A stretch of 64,000 bases of DNA. Source: Jaltomata sinuosa. Taxonomy: Eukaryota > Streptophyta > Magnoliopsida > Solanales > Solanaceae. The DNA lies in NCBI GenBank assembly GCA_003996215.1, contig QJPP01000049.1, positions 1,611,501-1,675,500 on the forward strand. Reading direction: 5' to 3'. The translations under genes and the position numbers were made by a program. The number at the start of each line of letters is the position of its first letter. Position 1 is the first letter of the stretch. The notes under the pieces were generated by a model. It did no database searches, was not told the DNA's origin, and saw nothing but the letters and a program-made list of their open reading frames with translations. This document shows, piece after piece, positions 11,539 through 23,293 of this stretch.

Positions 11539-12801
11539 TACCGATCTCCCAGTACAAGAGAAAAATGTCGAATAGAGTCCTACGGATTGGTGTGTTGACG
11601 TCCACACCTAATCTTTGGGAAGCTATGAAGCATTTTAGGAAATATCTCTCTTCTTTCATTCCTCTTCGTGTGGTTTATTCGCTTGCTTGTATGGGTTGAG
11701 TCTATTTGGTATCTCTTGATCTCAATTGGTATCTCAACGGAGTAAAGGAGTCATTGTACTCCAGTTGCAATAACACAAGCAAGGGAAATTGGAACTGGAA
11801 AGGATCCAATCGGTATCTAGCCTGAGAGGTTGTGGTGAAACATGGATAACCAGCTAATGGTCATCCATGAATATGAATAGAAGGTGAATTTATGTGACTT
11901 AAACTTTTGCTGTAACCTGGAGTGAAATGTTGTGTATTGATGTGTTTGTAGGACCTACTTCAATTGTGTGTACTTGGTTACCTTGGTGTGACTGTTGAGT
12001 CTGCAGAGGGTCATAAGTTGAAAGTATTGTGTCCTTGGGTCTGTGCATAACTGTTAATTGTATGGACTGAAATTGTATCACATCTTGAAAAGTACTTATC
12101 GTTGGTTAAGATGATAAGGGGATGGAAATTGTGACTGTAGGAAAACTTTGGTTTCAGGACGGTTGGGATTTAGTTGAGAACCATGGGAACAAGGAAGTTA
12201 TTCGTGTGTAATAGCGGAAAGGTATTGTTGGGAACAATTGTCCTTGTAAATCCATTGTGATTGGTGATTTTTGTGATTCATGATGAGTTTTGATATATGC
12301 ATTGCCACGAATGGTCTTGGGGGTAGTCTAAGACCATGGCGAGATCGACGGGATTAGACAATGATAACTGGGAAGGGGGAAGGAATGCACTTGCTGGAAA
12401 TTTTAAATTTCTGGGTTGTCACCGTTGGGACCGCCATAGCGGAATTGTACTGCTATAGTGATCCCGCTACAGCGGAAACTTTATTGCTACGGAGGTATCG
12501 CTATGGCGGAGTGGTAACTGCTATAGCGGAAGGATGTGAGAAAAAAACCTCACCCTGTTTTCTCCTATTTTTTGTTCACTCCTGGGATGATTTAAAAGCA
12601 GGAAATTAAGCTTCGAATTGATAGGTAAAACACGGAATCAACGATTTAACTATCATAGTGTGCATGCAAGGGAAATCATTTAAAACAAGCATCCTTATGC
12701 GATAAAAAAAAGGAAAGGGGAATATTGTCTATCACAAGCACCAAACGGGGGCAAATCCTAAAAAAACAGTAAGATTGTATAATAAAGAGGGGGCAGAGGT
12801 C
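11539..12801 (+). other. Internal non-coding DNA of element B
   Basis: No gene recognised. A CCGCTATAGCGG-type cluster lies at 12,428-12,535. No gag-like frame is present where gag would be expected after the primer site. Confidence 0.5.
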
Positions 12802-13962
12802 CTAAGCCTCATCAACGCTCAAGAAGGGAAACTCCTGCCTATCCTCGGGCTCGAGTGTGGGTAGCTCCTGACCCAGGGCAGCGCAAGAGAACATGACCTT
12901 GATGGTCTTCCACATCCGGGCAAACATACGATCTCGGGAGCGCCTCTTCTTTTTCTGCTCATCTAACTCCCTTCGGAGTGCAGCAAAGTCCTGAGTAGTA
13001 GGGGGTGGGGCTGTACCTTCAGCAGCGGCAGTGCCCTCCATGAACCTCCTGACCTCAGCCAGGTTCTCCTCTAGCTGGGTGCTAGTGATTGGGGGCTGAG
13101 GCTGGGAAGGGGCAGGGGTGTCATCATCATCATCGTCGTCGACCTCCTCGACCGGATGACTGCTTCCTGCTTTGCCCACTTTTCTCTTCTTCTTGGAGAC
13201 TACCTTCACTCGGACAGGGTCAAAGGGGTCGTCCATAGCCACCTCCAAGTCAGTATGGTCCTCATGCACTCCAAACCGCCTGCATAATTCAGACACCAAG
13301 CCCGGAAGATAGGGGCCCTTTGTATGACCCTAGTAGAATTCCTTCCACTTAGAGATGATTTGTTCCCCCACATTCATGATAATGCCTTGTATGGCACAAG
13401 CAATCACCAAGGCTCAGGCATAAGTCACATCAGTCTTGTTACCCGATGGGCAGATCCTCCGGGATACCAAGTTCAACCACATCCTAGCATCCGCGGAAAT
13501 GTAGGTTCTAGTGACGCCCTCAGGGCTGACCCAGTAGACCTGATCTCTGAACTCTGCATCTACCAAAGTATCTCTCAACCAAGTCATGTCCCAGAGCCGG
13601 AACTTAGCCTCGTAGGCTTCATTAGAGACGTGAGGCACTCCAAGTACCTCATTGATAGTCTGAGCGTCCACAGGGACATCCACCACTCGAATTCGGATGG
13701 TGGGGTTGGGATCATCCCAAAGGACGGTAGAAAGTATGACATAAAACTCCCACACCCAGCCTGTCTGTGCGGGAGGAGGATCTACTAGCAAGGGCTCCCA
13801 ACCAAACTCTGAAACTCTGTGGTGGAAGGCGGCTGCTTTTCCATCCACTCCTGTCATCTTACACCCCTTTTCATACAGTTTCTGGTAATCTATGAACCTC
13901 TCCCGGCTAGCTTCATCGGGGAAGCGCTCATAGGAATACACGAGCAATTGTCCTCCAGCCAT
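12802..13962 (-). pseudogene. Antisense env-like gene inside element B (two in-frame stops)
   Basis: On the minus strand one frame runs from ATG at 13,962 to 12,802, about 386 codons, broken only by TGA (13,414-13,416) and TAG (13,330-13,332). It matches the layout of the Athila gene at 1.8-3.7 kb: a 'putative plant transposon protein' domain with W...V.RRICPSGNK, then IACAIQGIIMNVGEQI and PYLPGLVSELCRRFGV, followed by a basic patch (KKKRKVGKAG), seven aspartates and a charged coiled-coil-like tail with LRRELDEQKKKRR. It begins with MAGGQLLVYSYERFPDE. The start follows a probable splice acceptor on the minus strand. Role unknown; it runs opposite to the LTRs that enclose it, which suggests capture or an antisense gene. 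Confidence 0.6.
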
Positions 13963-13974
13963 TGGAAGTATAAC

Positions 13975-14605
13975 CTGTAATGTAGCAAGAAAATTGGATT
14001 AGAACTCGATAAGGCATAAGGGATTTAAAAAAAAGTGAGGGGGGGAATTTTCTAAGTGTCAGCTTGGGAAGCTACTGGTTCGCGGCCTTCCGTTATAGCG
14101 GATGGTTGTCCATCATAGCGAAACCACCATAGCAGAAAAATATCTTCCATAGCGGACCTGCAATAGTGGAGCCCAACCGCTATAACGGTATTCATCGTCT
14201 CCGAAGCTTCAAGGGGTGCAATAATATTGCCCCTTGACCCCAAACTCCGTTTCTAACAATCCAAGTTCAGATCAGTGCTCCTAAGGTATCCTATTTCTAT
14301 TTTCTACAAAAATTTGGGCATTATAACCCCTAAATTCCGTCCAAATCACAACTTTTGATCAAGAACAACCCTTCACCTCCCACCCTATTTTTGGCCAAAA
14401 ATAGTGTAATCCTTACACCCATAACTCCTGGGAGAAATTGTAAACGTAAGGGAAACTTCCATGCTTCGAGAATCTAACAAAAAAATCCAACTTAAGGTTC
14501 AAGTTCAAAATTCACTATAATGTATACCCCGAACCCTCAATTTCTACCAAAATCATATCTAGATTCATTCAAGGAAGTAAGGAAACAAGTAGAAATGAGT
14601 CTTAC
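13975..14605 (-). other. Candidate intron ahead of the antisense env-like gene
   Basis: Read on the minus strand, CCAG|GTAAGACT (donor at 14,605) and TTGCTACATTACAG (acceptor at 13,975) frame 631 bp, and the ATG follows 12 bases after the acceptor. It contains a CTATAGCGG-type cluster. Same arrangement as 994-1785. Splicing is inferred. Confidence 0.3.
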
Positions 14606-15108
14606 CTGGAAATTTAGACATTAGGAGCGAGGTGATCGGGAGAGAATGTGATATCTTCGGCAGGAATATGGGAGGAATGAGGGTGAAATCCATTTTCCCC
14701 TATTTCAACCTGCTGTCAACCGCTATATAGCGATTGACAGTCCACCATAGCGGAAGTGCTATGGCAGAATAATATCCGCTATAGCGGACAAAAATCTATT
14801 TTAGGAAAGAAAAGTTGACCCGGGTATTTTCAAATTCTTTTGCTCTAGCATTGTCTGAGACCCCAGATTCCTTGGGTACTCGGGAAGGTCATGTATAGAT
14901 TTTCTTGGGTAATTAAAAAATTATTCGAGGGAATGGGATCATCTAATTTCCTTCAAATCAGTGCGATTAATCAAGGGAAGGTTGGTAATTCACATAGGTT
15001 CGTAAGTTACACGGTCATTTGGGACAGTGAGGGTCCCGGGCTAGTCTATTTCATTTTCTTGATTTTTGGGATTGTTTAGAGATGAACGATGGGTAAATTG
15101 ATATCTGT
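13976..15108. other. Internal non-coding DNA of element B, right part
   Basis: Besides the candidate intron it holds two CCGCTATAGCGG-type clusters (about 14,082-14,190 and 14,715-14,790). Just before the 3' LTR the phrase GATGGGTAAATTG repeats the one that precedes LTR A at about 7820. No gene seen. Confidence 0.5.
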
Positions 15109-17626
15109 TGTAATGATCGGATCCGTTGTTATTCCAGGAACCATGACGTCATGAAATTTTGAAAATGAAGCAAAATATTTTTGGTATTAAGTGGGGTAAC
15201 GTGACAAAAAAATTTAGACTTTTAGAAATCATCTGGGCTGACGTCACTCTGCTATAGCGGTATTTATCCGCTATAGCGGAACTGCTATGGCAGAAGGCCA
15301 TCCGCTATAGCGGAACGGCGGGAGGCAGTAGCCTCAGAACGAGTTTTATTAAAAGATTTCTCCTTCTCAGTTGAGTTATATGAGGGTTTCTCCAAAAACC
15401 GTCCTATAATCCTAAAGGACTTAGGAACCATGGGGAGGAAAGTATATTCCTGAAGGGACACAAAAAAATGGATTCCAGGACTATCATTCAGCCGGGAATG
15501 CCTTCACGGAGCTGAAAATGCATCCTTGCAGCTGCTTGGCGTCCAGGTAGGCTAGATTTTCACTCGAGTAGATAGACCTGTTCACATTCACACTATTGTA
15601 TAGTTGCAAGGGAGAATTCATGATTAGACCTCCTGGCACGGAGTTTGGCGGATTCGGTATTGGTTATGTGTGAACTAGGAATTTATTGGTTGGAAATTAT
15701 GAGTTGCTAGTGTGAAATTGTTGGCTGTACATGTTTTTTGTTATGGGAAAATGTTATGATTTCAGGGACTGGGATGTCGGAAAGGTTCGGGGAACCGAGA
15801 AATGCTTGGGCTAACTAAATGGGTAACATAAATGGGAAAATTCCTAGATGAGGTTTTGGGCTATGAATAGAATAATAATGAGTGGAGAAATCACCGAGGT
15901 TAAGGGGTGGTCTTCCCATGTTGTAGCCAACTTAGAAAGGTTTGGAATCAATGTGGTTATTAAGATGTGTTAATAAAAAGAAAATGGGATTTAGTCTTCG
16001 AACGGGTTAGAAAGTGAGTTATGTACTCGGGAAGAAGGGCAGGTGATGGTTATTGATTCCTGTATGCATTGTATGTTTCTGTACTCATGTCTAAGTATTT
16101 ATATGGTTTGCATTGCTTAGGGGATGATTTAGGGATGTCCAAAAGTCCTGTTTTTCAGTCTTGTGTAATGAATTAAGTGTTATTGCTTGTTTGTTTACAA
16201 GTGTTGATTGTTCTTTGTTTGTGAATGTGGATTATGTGACTTTTGGTTGGCTCGAGTACGACGCCTGGTACAGGATATACTAATGGTTTACTCGGGTACC
16301 ATGCCTGGTATGGGATATACTAATGGTTGGCTCAAGTACCATGCCTGGTATGAGTTTACTTTATTGCATTGATTACATCTTTATTTAATGGTTCCCTGAG
16401 TGGACCGGGTTGTGCTTATGAACTGTGCTTGTGTATATTTGGTCCTTGAGAGGCCGAGCTATTACATTGCTTTATGAGTTTGGTCTTGGTGTAGACTGAG
16501 TTGTGTGTCTGATACTTAGGTGGATCCTAGGAGGGATCCAGGGTGGGTCCGGGATATGTAATGGGGTATAATGGTTGTTTGTTGTGGATTGTTAATCATG
16601 TTTGTGGAGTGGTTTACATGTGGTTGAAAACTAGGGGAATGACTGGGAGTCTGACATTGTGTGGCTAGCGGGTGATGTCCTGGGAAGAATTGTCTAGGGA
16701 CCCGGGATGGGTCCGGTACTTGGGGGTAGTGCCCCGGGTGTAGTGGGCCTGGGATGACAGGGACTGGGTCGTTTCTTGATGCATAGTCATGGGGGTTGAC
16801 TAGGGTAATGATGAGTCAGTCAGGGTTGGACTTAGCGGTTGGTCTAAGGTTAGTGTGACTTGGGGAGTCTAAGGTTAGTGTGACTTGGGGAGTCTAAGGT
16901 TAGTGTGACTTGGGGAGTCTAAGGTTAGTGTGACTTGGAAAGTCTAAGGTTAGCGTGACTTGGAAAGTCTAAAGTGGGTGTGACTTTGGAAGTCTAAGCT
17001 TAGCGTGACCCGAAAAACTTAAGAGGAAGGGAGTTGGCAGTAAAAGGAATGGAAGGGGTTGAGGTAAGGGGTGTGAGTAGATGATCGGTCGAGATCGGGT
17101 CTGGTAAGGGTAAACGGTGAAAGAGGGAGCTTATTATTTGTCTTTATGTTTTCAACTGCTTTCCTATATAATGGTACGTGTGGATTTGGATCGACCGATG
17201 ATGCCTACCAGTACGTGTGGTTGTACTGACTCTACTCTTGCTATACCCTTTTGGGTATAGTTTGGTTGCAGGGTTGGTGATGTTTCATAGGTACATGACG
17301 ATGGTGATCAATAACAGCTTCTGTCCTTTGATTTCATGACAGAAGTTGTGTCTCATTTACATTTCTCTATATAAATCCTGCAGTAGCTCTTGTACCTGTT
17401 TAGACTAGGTCCTAAGGAGGGTGTCTTAAAGTTGTAAACGTTTTCATTGCTTTCGTCAACAAGGAGTTATTCCTAAATAAAATAATTTTAAGTTTTTCAT
17501 GTATTAAATGATGGTTTATGGTTTCACTTGAGTTTTTTGCGATTTCCTGTTGGACGGGTGGTAAGGGTTCGTCTATCTAGGTGCATAGAGTAGGCGCCGC
17601 ACGGCCTGGTAGGTCGGGTCATGACA
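15109..17626 (+). repeat. 3' LTR of element B
   Basis: It begins TGTAATGATCGG and ends GGTCATGACA, 2518 bp. It contains a CTATAGCGG cluster (15,248-15,320), three GGCTCGRGTACC-type units (16,247-16,350), the seven-copy 25-bp array (16,843-17,017), the CTATACCC hairpin (17,241-17,260) and TATATAAA at 17,368-17,375. Confidence 0.7.
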
Positions 17627-17735
17627 ATAACCAAATCAAATAATATCAGTTTTTAAAATTTAAAACCAAACCAAATATCGGTTTGATTTGATTTGTGATT
17701 TGGTTTGGTTTTTAATCAAACCATGAACAACCCTA
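17627..17735. mobile_element. hAT-like terminal fragment
   Basis: Repeated AACCAAACC/GGTTTGGTT words end in CCATGAACAACCCTA, which read backwards is TAGGGTTGTTCATGG, a typical end of plant non-autonomous hAT elements. The left part is cut off at element B's LTR. Confidence 0.35.
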
Positions 17736-18162
17736 GTTGTGAGTAAGAGTGGTAGCGAGACCGAAACTGGTACAACCGAACTGAAATTTTCTGGAACCGG
17801 CGTCCACCAAGTGGGTGCCGAATGGATCCGAGAAGAATTTGGTACCGGATGTACCGGTAATTATAGGGACGTTCATTCTAGACCGGTACGTATCGGAACC
17901 GGACCGGATTGGTACCAGACCAAAATTCGGGTCCCCCCCCCCCTTTTTTTTAAATTTTAATTAAATTAAAACTTGATTGTTTGTAATTGAAAAAATTCAA
18001 AATATATAACTTATTTAATATTTCTCTTAAAGGTATAACTTAATAAGTTAGACTTTTTTTAAAGTTTAAATTTTAAACTCTTAAAGTTTAAATTTTAAAT
18101 TTTAAACTCTTAAATTTTAAATTTTAAATTTTAAACTCTTAAAGTTTAAATTTTTAAATTTT
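17736..18162. other. Low-complexity DNA: CCGG/GGTACC-rich, then TTTAAA repeats
   Basis: 17,740-17,930 is rich in ACCGG and GGTACC words and ends in a run of C. 18,050-18,162 is an imperfect tandem of TTTAAACTCTTAAA-like units. No believable gene. Confidence 0.5.
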
Positions 18163-20414
18163 ACTGTTATGGTTAAAGAAAGGAGTCACAGTAAAAATAT
18201 ATGTGAACTTACTGCTCTTGATGGTACAACATTGACTACACCTGAAGCTATAAAGAAGGAGATTGCCATGTTTTATAAAGGCTTAATGAGTGCTTCTACT
18301 AAAACTTTACCTGCAATGGACAAAAGGGTGATGCAAAATGGACCTCAACTCACTCATGAAAAAAAGCTATTGCTTACTAAAGAAGTGATTGCAGAGGAAA
18401 TACAAAAAGGGTTATGGGCTATTGGGGATGACAAAGCCCCTGGGGTTGATGGTTATAGTGCTTGCTTCTTTAAGAAAGCTTGGCCTATTATTAAACATGA
18501 TATCATCCAGGTTGTCCAAGACTTCTTTTACTCTGGGAAACTCTATAGAGAAACTAACTGTGCTGCTATTATCTTAGTACCTAAAACTCAGAATCCAACT
18601 ACAATTAAGGAGTTCCGACCAATTACATGTTGCACTGTGATGTAAAAGATTATTTCTAAAGTTCTGGCTAAGAGATTCCAAGGAGTTATGCCTACCATCA
18701 TCTGTGAGGCACAAGCTGGCTTCATTCCGAGAAGAAAGATTGCTGATAACATTATTTTGGCCCATGAATTGATCAAAGGATACACTAGGAAACACATCTC
18801 TCCTAGGTGTATGGTCAAAATTGATTTGAAGAAGGCTTATGATTTCATTGAATGGATTTTTGTAAGACAGATGATGGAAGGACTGGGTTTCCCTGAGAAA
18901 TTCACTCGATGGATCATGGAGTGTGTAAGGACTGTTAATTATTTTGTGGTGGTTAATGAAGAACCAACTGAACCCTTTGATGCTGCCAAAGGGCTAAGAC
19001 AAGGGGATCCCATCACCCCATTTTTATTTTCCATAGCCATGGAATACTTAAGTAGATGTCTGAGGGGTTTGAAAACTATCAAAGAGTTCAAGTATCATCC
19101 TAAATGTGCACGATTGGGCATTACACGTCTGAGCTTTGCTGATGATCTACTGCTATTTGCTCGAGGAGATGTCAAATCCATTATCCACATTCAACTTTGT
19201 TTTACTGAGTTTTCTAATGCTTCAGAATTACAGGCGAACTTAGACAAGAGTTTCATATACATGGGGGGGGGGTGTCACTCAGGCAAACCAATGGGCTATC
19301 CTAAATCAGCTAGGTTTTGGCCTTGGAGAATTGCCTTTTAAGTATTTAGGAGTCCCATTAGCATTAAAGAGGCTTACCATAATTCAGTGGAAGCCTCTGA
19401 TTGATAAAATGGTCAATAGAATCTCTTCTTGGACTACCAAACAGTTGTCCTATGCTGGTAGAGTTCAGCTTGTACAAACTGTCCTGTTTGACATCCAATC
19501 TTATTGGTTTCAACTATTCTAGATACCTACAACAGTGATGAAACTCATTGAAACTCATTGTAGGAGTTATATCTGGTCGGGTGTGAATACTATATCAAAG
19601 AAGGCCCTAATATCATGGGATAAAATGTGCTCTCCTAGATGTGTTGGAGGTCTTAACCTGATAAACATGCATTTATGGAACAAGGATGCTCTGGCTAAGA
19701 GCTACTAGGACTTAGCTCATAAACAAGTTTTTGATTAGGTGGGTACATACCTATTATATCAAAGCTCAAGAGATTGAGCAGATGAGTAGTCCTAAGAAGG
19801 CTAGTTGGATGCTTAAAAAGATCTTTGAAGCCGGACAACTGTTTTTACATTTGCCTCAGCCAATACTACCAGAGAAGAAGATTACTAGGCAGGTGTATTT
19901 GCAATTACTTGACCACACACAGAGAGTACCATGGAAATGCTTTATGTATAAGAATGATGCTAAAACAAAATCTATCTTTACCCTTTAGTTGCACTTCCAG
20001 GATAGGTTGTTAACAGGGGAAAGATTATTGCACTGGGGACTGGACATTAATGCTGGATGTGTCTACTGCCCAGCTGGGTTAGACTCTAGAGACCACTTGT
20101 TTACTCAATGTGACTTTGCTGTGGCTCTATGGCGAAGAATAATAAAGTGGCTACAGAGGTGTGATTATAATGCAACGGTTTGGAGGACTCATATGACTTG
20201 GTGTCTACTACTGGCTAAAGGAAACTCTACGCATGCCAGGATCTTCAAACTAGTATACACTAAAACCATTCATGCTATATGGTTGGAACGCAATCAAAGA
20301 GTTTTTGAAGGAATTAACATGAATGTGAAAGCTATTGCCAAGGATATTGTCTTTTTCTCCAATGTTAGAGCTTCCCTTGCTATGAGACAGTTACTACAAT
20401 TGTACCCCTTTTAG
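18163..20414 (+). pseudogene. L1-type LINE reverse transcriptase (5' truncated, degenerate)
   Basis: ORF2-type reverse transcriptase of a plant L1 LINE, which copies its own RNA at a nicked target. The endonuclease part is missing. Visible blocks: DDKAPGVDGYSACFFKKAW, KEFRPITCC, QAGFIPRRKIADN, MVKIDLKKAYD, AKGLRQGDPITPFLF, the catalytic LSFADDLLLF, and PFKYLGVPL. At the end is the zinc-binding domain LTGERLLHWGLDINAGCVYC with HLFTQC. Damage: TAA at 18,643-18,645, a frameshift at the G run near 19,263-19,272, TAG at 19,520-19,522, a second shift near 19,700-19,735, and TAG at 19,986-19,988. The gene cannot make protein. Confidence 0.85.
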
Positions 20415-20584
20415 TCTTACTTGCTGCTGTTCTTTTGAGTTAGCTGTTTTATCCAGTTTGAGGCTTGTGGTCTAGGTAACCCTCCCTAGGAGGTGTGCCT
20501 CACTCTATCTCGCCATAACTGGATTAGTCGTAATTGTTTCTTTCTTTTGAGACAACAGGATGTGTCGTATCCGGGCTGTGGTTA
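20415..20584 (+). other. LINE 3' untranslated remnant
   Basis: 170 bp between the LINE frame's end and a reversed solo LTR. No poly-A tail is visible before the LTR starts, so the LTR probably inserted into the LINE's 3' end. Confidence 0.4.
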
Positions 20585-22262
20585 TGTCCCGACCTAGACC
20601 ACCGTGAGTGGCACTCACCCAACCCCACCGGGTGAGCGAATCATTATTTCTCCGAACTTAATCGTTCTAATAGCTCAAAACCAAAGTGTGGAAATTAAAC
20701 TAGCAAAACAAAAATAACAAAACCACTTCATTAATATAATCCTGCGGAAATTACCCCATAGAATCTGAAAGTCGCAGTACCAAATAATCTACCAATGTCT
20801 AGAATACGAGAATGCAACCCCAAAACAAGAAAATAGTGTAAGCCCGAAACAAGTGGGCTACAACTCTAATGATAGATTCAAGGAAGCACGATCAAGCAGC
20901 TCACCCTTGAAGTCTGGAAACGCCGGTACTACAGATGAGGTCGCGTCTCAACCGCTGGAAGATTGTCTGTACTCACAAAAAGAAAAGCAACTGTAGTATC
21001 AGTACACCACCACTGTGTACTGGTAGGATCATCAGCCAGTTCCCAATAAAAATAGTGTATAACCAGTACAACAAATCAAGTATAAGTACGAAAGATATGC
21101 AGCAAGTCAACAGGCACCCCTAGACTACAAGTCTCTACCTAACTTGTTCCCGCATGAAATCCACCCTTTCTAACCGTAAGCAACAATCATATAACCAATA
21201 AACCATCCCTTTTGTCTAACTCGAAATGATCCAAGCTCTACTCAATCCGAGCTTTTTCGTGTTCTGAATTTCTTTCTCGTTCTTGGTCTAAAATAATATA
21301 CAAGTACTTAAATTAACAAACAAGGTCTGCGTATTACCCGAATTACATCAAATCCCAAATTCCACACCAACCATGATCATTCTACCCTTTTTTTTGGTTT
21401 TTCCGCCATTAATTCCCCTAGTTCTACCATTTTCACAGATAAAATTGAGAATTTAACAACATGCGATCAATAAACCTTGTTTTAAACAATACCCAAGAAC
21501 TTTCATGCCTAGAATCCCCCTTCTTCCCTTGATTCTACCATCCCTAGGTTATTCCAACCTTTCCCCAAGTTCCCTCCTAGCAATTTTACCGCGTAGAAAA
21601 AATAGTACGAAGTTTAGGGAGTAGAAACCTTACCTTAGGGAAGAAAAACAATGGAAACGGAGGTAAATCGCCTGGAATTGCCTTGCGCTTCTCCTAAAAT
21701 AAAATTGTGAAAACTGAACGTTTTGGGAAATATTTCTGCATTAATTCTCGTCGAGCCCGCTATAGCAGTCCCCGCTCCGCTATAGCGATCCCGCTGTAGC
21801 GGAAGCATTCTGCTATAGCGGTTCCGACCGGCGTTGACCGCCTTGACTTCTGCTATAGCGGTCTTTTCCACCGCTATAGCGGAGGTCGCTGCAGCGGAGA
21901 CGTTGCGCTCGTCACGAACAGAATATCTGGAAACCTCTAAAATTTTCCCATTTTACAACACATTTGCTTCCCCCGACGATCTGAAATAACCCCTTCACGT
22001 CAATCGCAATTCCGGGAGTTCTACTTACCCGAATTCGATTCTGAAAAGTCCCCCGGACTCCTTTATGTCTTGGCTACGGAAAAAACTAGCTCAAAACAAG
22101 ACACCTAACCCAATCTTTACCCGGATTTCCCTAGACTCCACCTCGCTCCAAAATTGGCCGAGGCTAGCCTAGCCCTGAATTTCAAACTCTCAAACCCGGA
22201 GTTTTCTAACTCTAAAACTTGGCACGATAGGAATACCCATAACGACGGACTCGATCATTACA
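20585..22262 (-). repeat. Solo LTR, family A, reversed
   Basis: Read on the minus strand it starts TGTAATGATCGAG and ends GGTCGGGACA, matching LTR A (7,840-10,077), but it is 1678 bp because it lacks the section that contains the 38-bp repeat. It has the CCGCTATAGCGG cluster (21,755-21,900). No internal element sequence adjoins it. Flanking five bases (GGTTA, TATTA) do not form a clear target duplication. Confidence 0.6.
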
Positions 22263-22711
22263 TATTATGCAATATTTTCACTTTTGTTGATTAATAAAAG
22301 CAGTTAGTTACCAAAAAAAAGAAATTAGATTATAGAAAAACTAATTTTAAAAAAATAGAATTAAATAAAATTAGAAAAAATAAAAAAAATAAAAAAAAAA
22401 GTCAAAATTGAGTGTAAAATTAGACCATGATGAAAAAACAAAGAATAACATGATTTGAGAAAAAAATAAAAGAAAAAAAATAAAGAATAAAGAAATAAAC
22501 GAGAAAAAAGAAAAGGAGAAAGAAAGAAAGAAAATAAAAGAGTAGATAAAATTAAAAAAAAAATGAACGAAATAATTAATATTTTTCTCTTAATTATTTC
22601 TTGTTTATTCCTTCAAAAAAAGAGTTTAATCCTATTATCGGTATCATCTGCCCACAAGATATCACATAGAACGAACATTTTCTGTAATTAGTTAGGAGAT
22701 ATTTTATTAAT
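22263..22711. other. A-rich intergenic DNA
   Basis: Long A/G-rich stretch (AAAAAATAAAA, GAAAGAAAG) at about 22,310-22,560. No gene seen. Confidence 0.6.
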
Positions 22712-22856
22712 ATACTATTTAGCTGTAAATAGATTACTCATATGGAGTAACTATGTATTTTTCCCAAAAATTAACCTACCGAGGCCCATTTAATTTCTCT
22801 CTTTTCGTTTCCAATCCTTCTCTTTGTGGGTTTGTGAAAAGAATCCCACTATAACC
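22712..22856 (+). repeat. Duplicated upstream block, copy 1
   Basis: 145 bp repeated at 23,149-23,293 with only a few changes, exactly 437 bp away. It lies upstream of each F-box copy and is probably promoter or leader sequence carried in the tandem duplication. Confidence 0.8.
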
Positions 22857-22926
22857 AGGATTAGAAGAAAAAGGTTAGAAAGTTTTTTTTTTTCTCTCAG
22901 ATCTTTGCTGTTAAGGAATTAAATTT

Positions 22927-23187
22927 ATGGATAGTGTCTGCGCTAAAGACATGAAACTAGGTGCTTACGATGAGAAAAGGGTGCTTCCAGATGAAATAAT
23001 TTTTAATATATTGAGCTACTTGCCGCTTCGGTCTTTGTACAGATTCAAATGTGTTTGCAAGGTGTGGAATAACCTATGTCTGCACCCATATTTCTTGTAT
23101 CTTCATAATAGAAACTCCCCGTTTAGTGGAGATGTTTTCTATAAAAAGATACTATTTAGCTGTAAATGGTTTACTCATATGGAGTAA
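22927..23187 (+). pseudogene. Truncated F-box copy
   Basis: The first 68 codons are almost identical to the full F-box gene 803 bp downstream (two amino-acid changes: Ala-Tyr for Ala-Cys at about residue 14, Cys for Tyr at about 51) and contain the whole F-box (LPDEIIFNILSYLPLRSLYR, FKCVCKVWNNL). Homology stops at FSG; the frame then runs into the duplicated upstream block and ends after 86 residues. It lacks the substrate-binding part and the leader exon present in the second copy. If translated it would be an F-box-only peptide that might bind SKP1; more likely it is a dead duplicate. Confidence 0.75.
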
Positions 23188-23293
23188 CTATGTATTTTTC
23201 CCAAAAATTAACCTACCGAGGCCAATTTAATTTCTCTCTTTTCGTTTCCAATCCTTCTCTTTGTGGGTTTGTGAAAAGAATCCCACTATAACC
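23149..23293 (+). repeat. Duplicated upstream block, copy 2
   Basis: Second copy of the 22,712-22,856 block. It follows directly on the break in the truncated F-box copy and begins the upstream region of the intact gene. Confidence 0.8.

Larger units (their letters stand above)
10078..17626 (+). mobile_element. Non-autonomous LTR element 'B' with antisense gene
   Basis: Parts in order: a 5' LTR lacking its first section (10,078-11,518), a primer binding site, 3.6 kb of internal DNA with no plus-strand gag or pol, and a complete 3' LTR (15,109-17,626). The missing front of the 5' LTR is explained by chromovirus A having inserted there; it should lie before the window. Inside, the only coding trace is a minus-strand env-like pseudogene. 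The LTRs share ends and several motifs with family A, so B probably depended on an A-like autonomous partner. Confidence 0.6.

Noticed and set aside
13324..13788. Plus-strand 154-codon open frame
   Set aside because: It is the opposite strand of the antisense env-like pseudogene, which has recognisable conserved blocks; the plus-strand frame has none.
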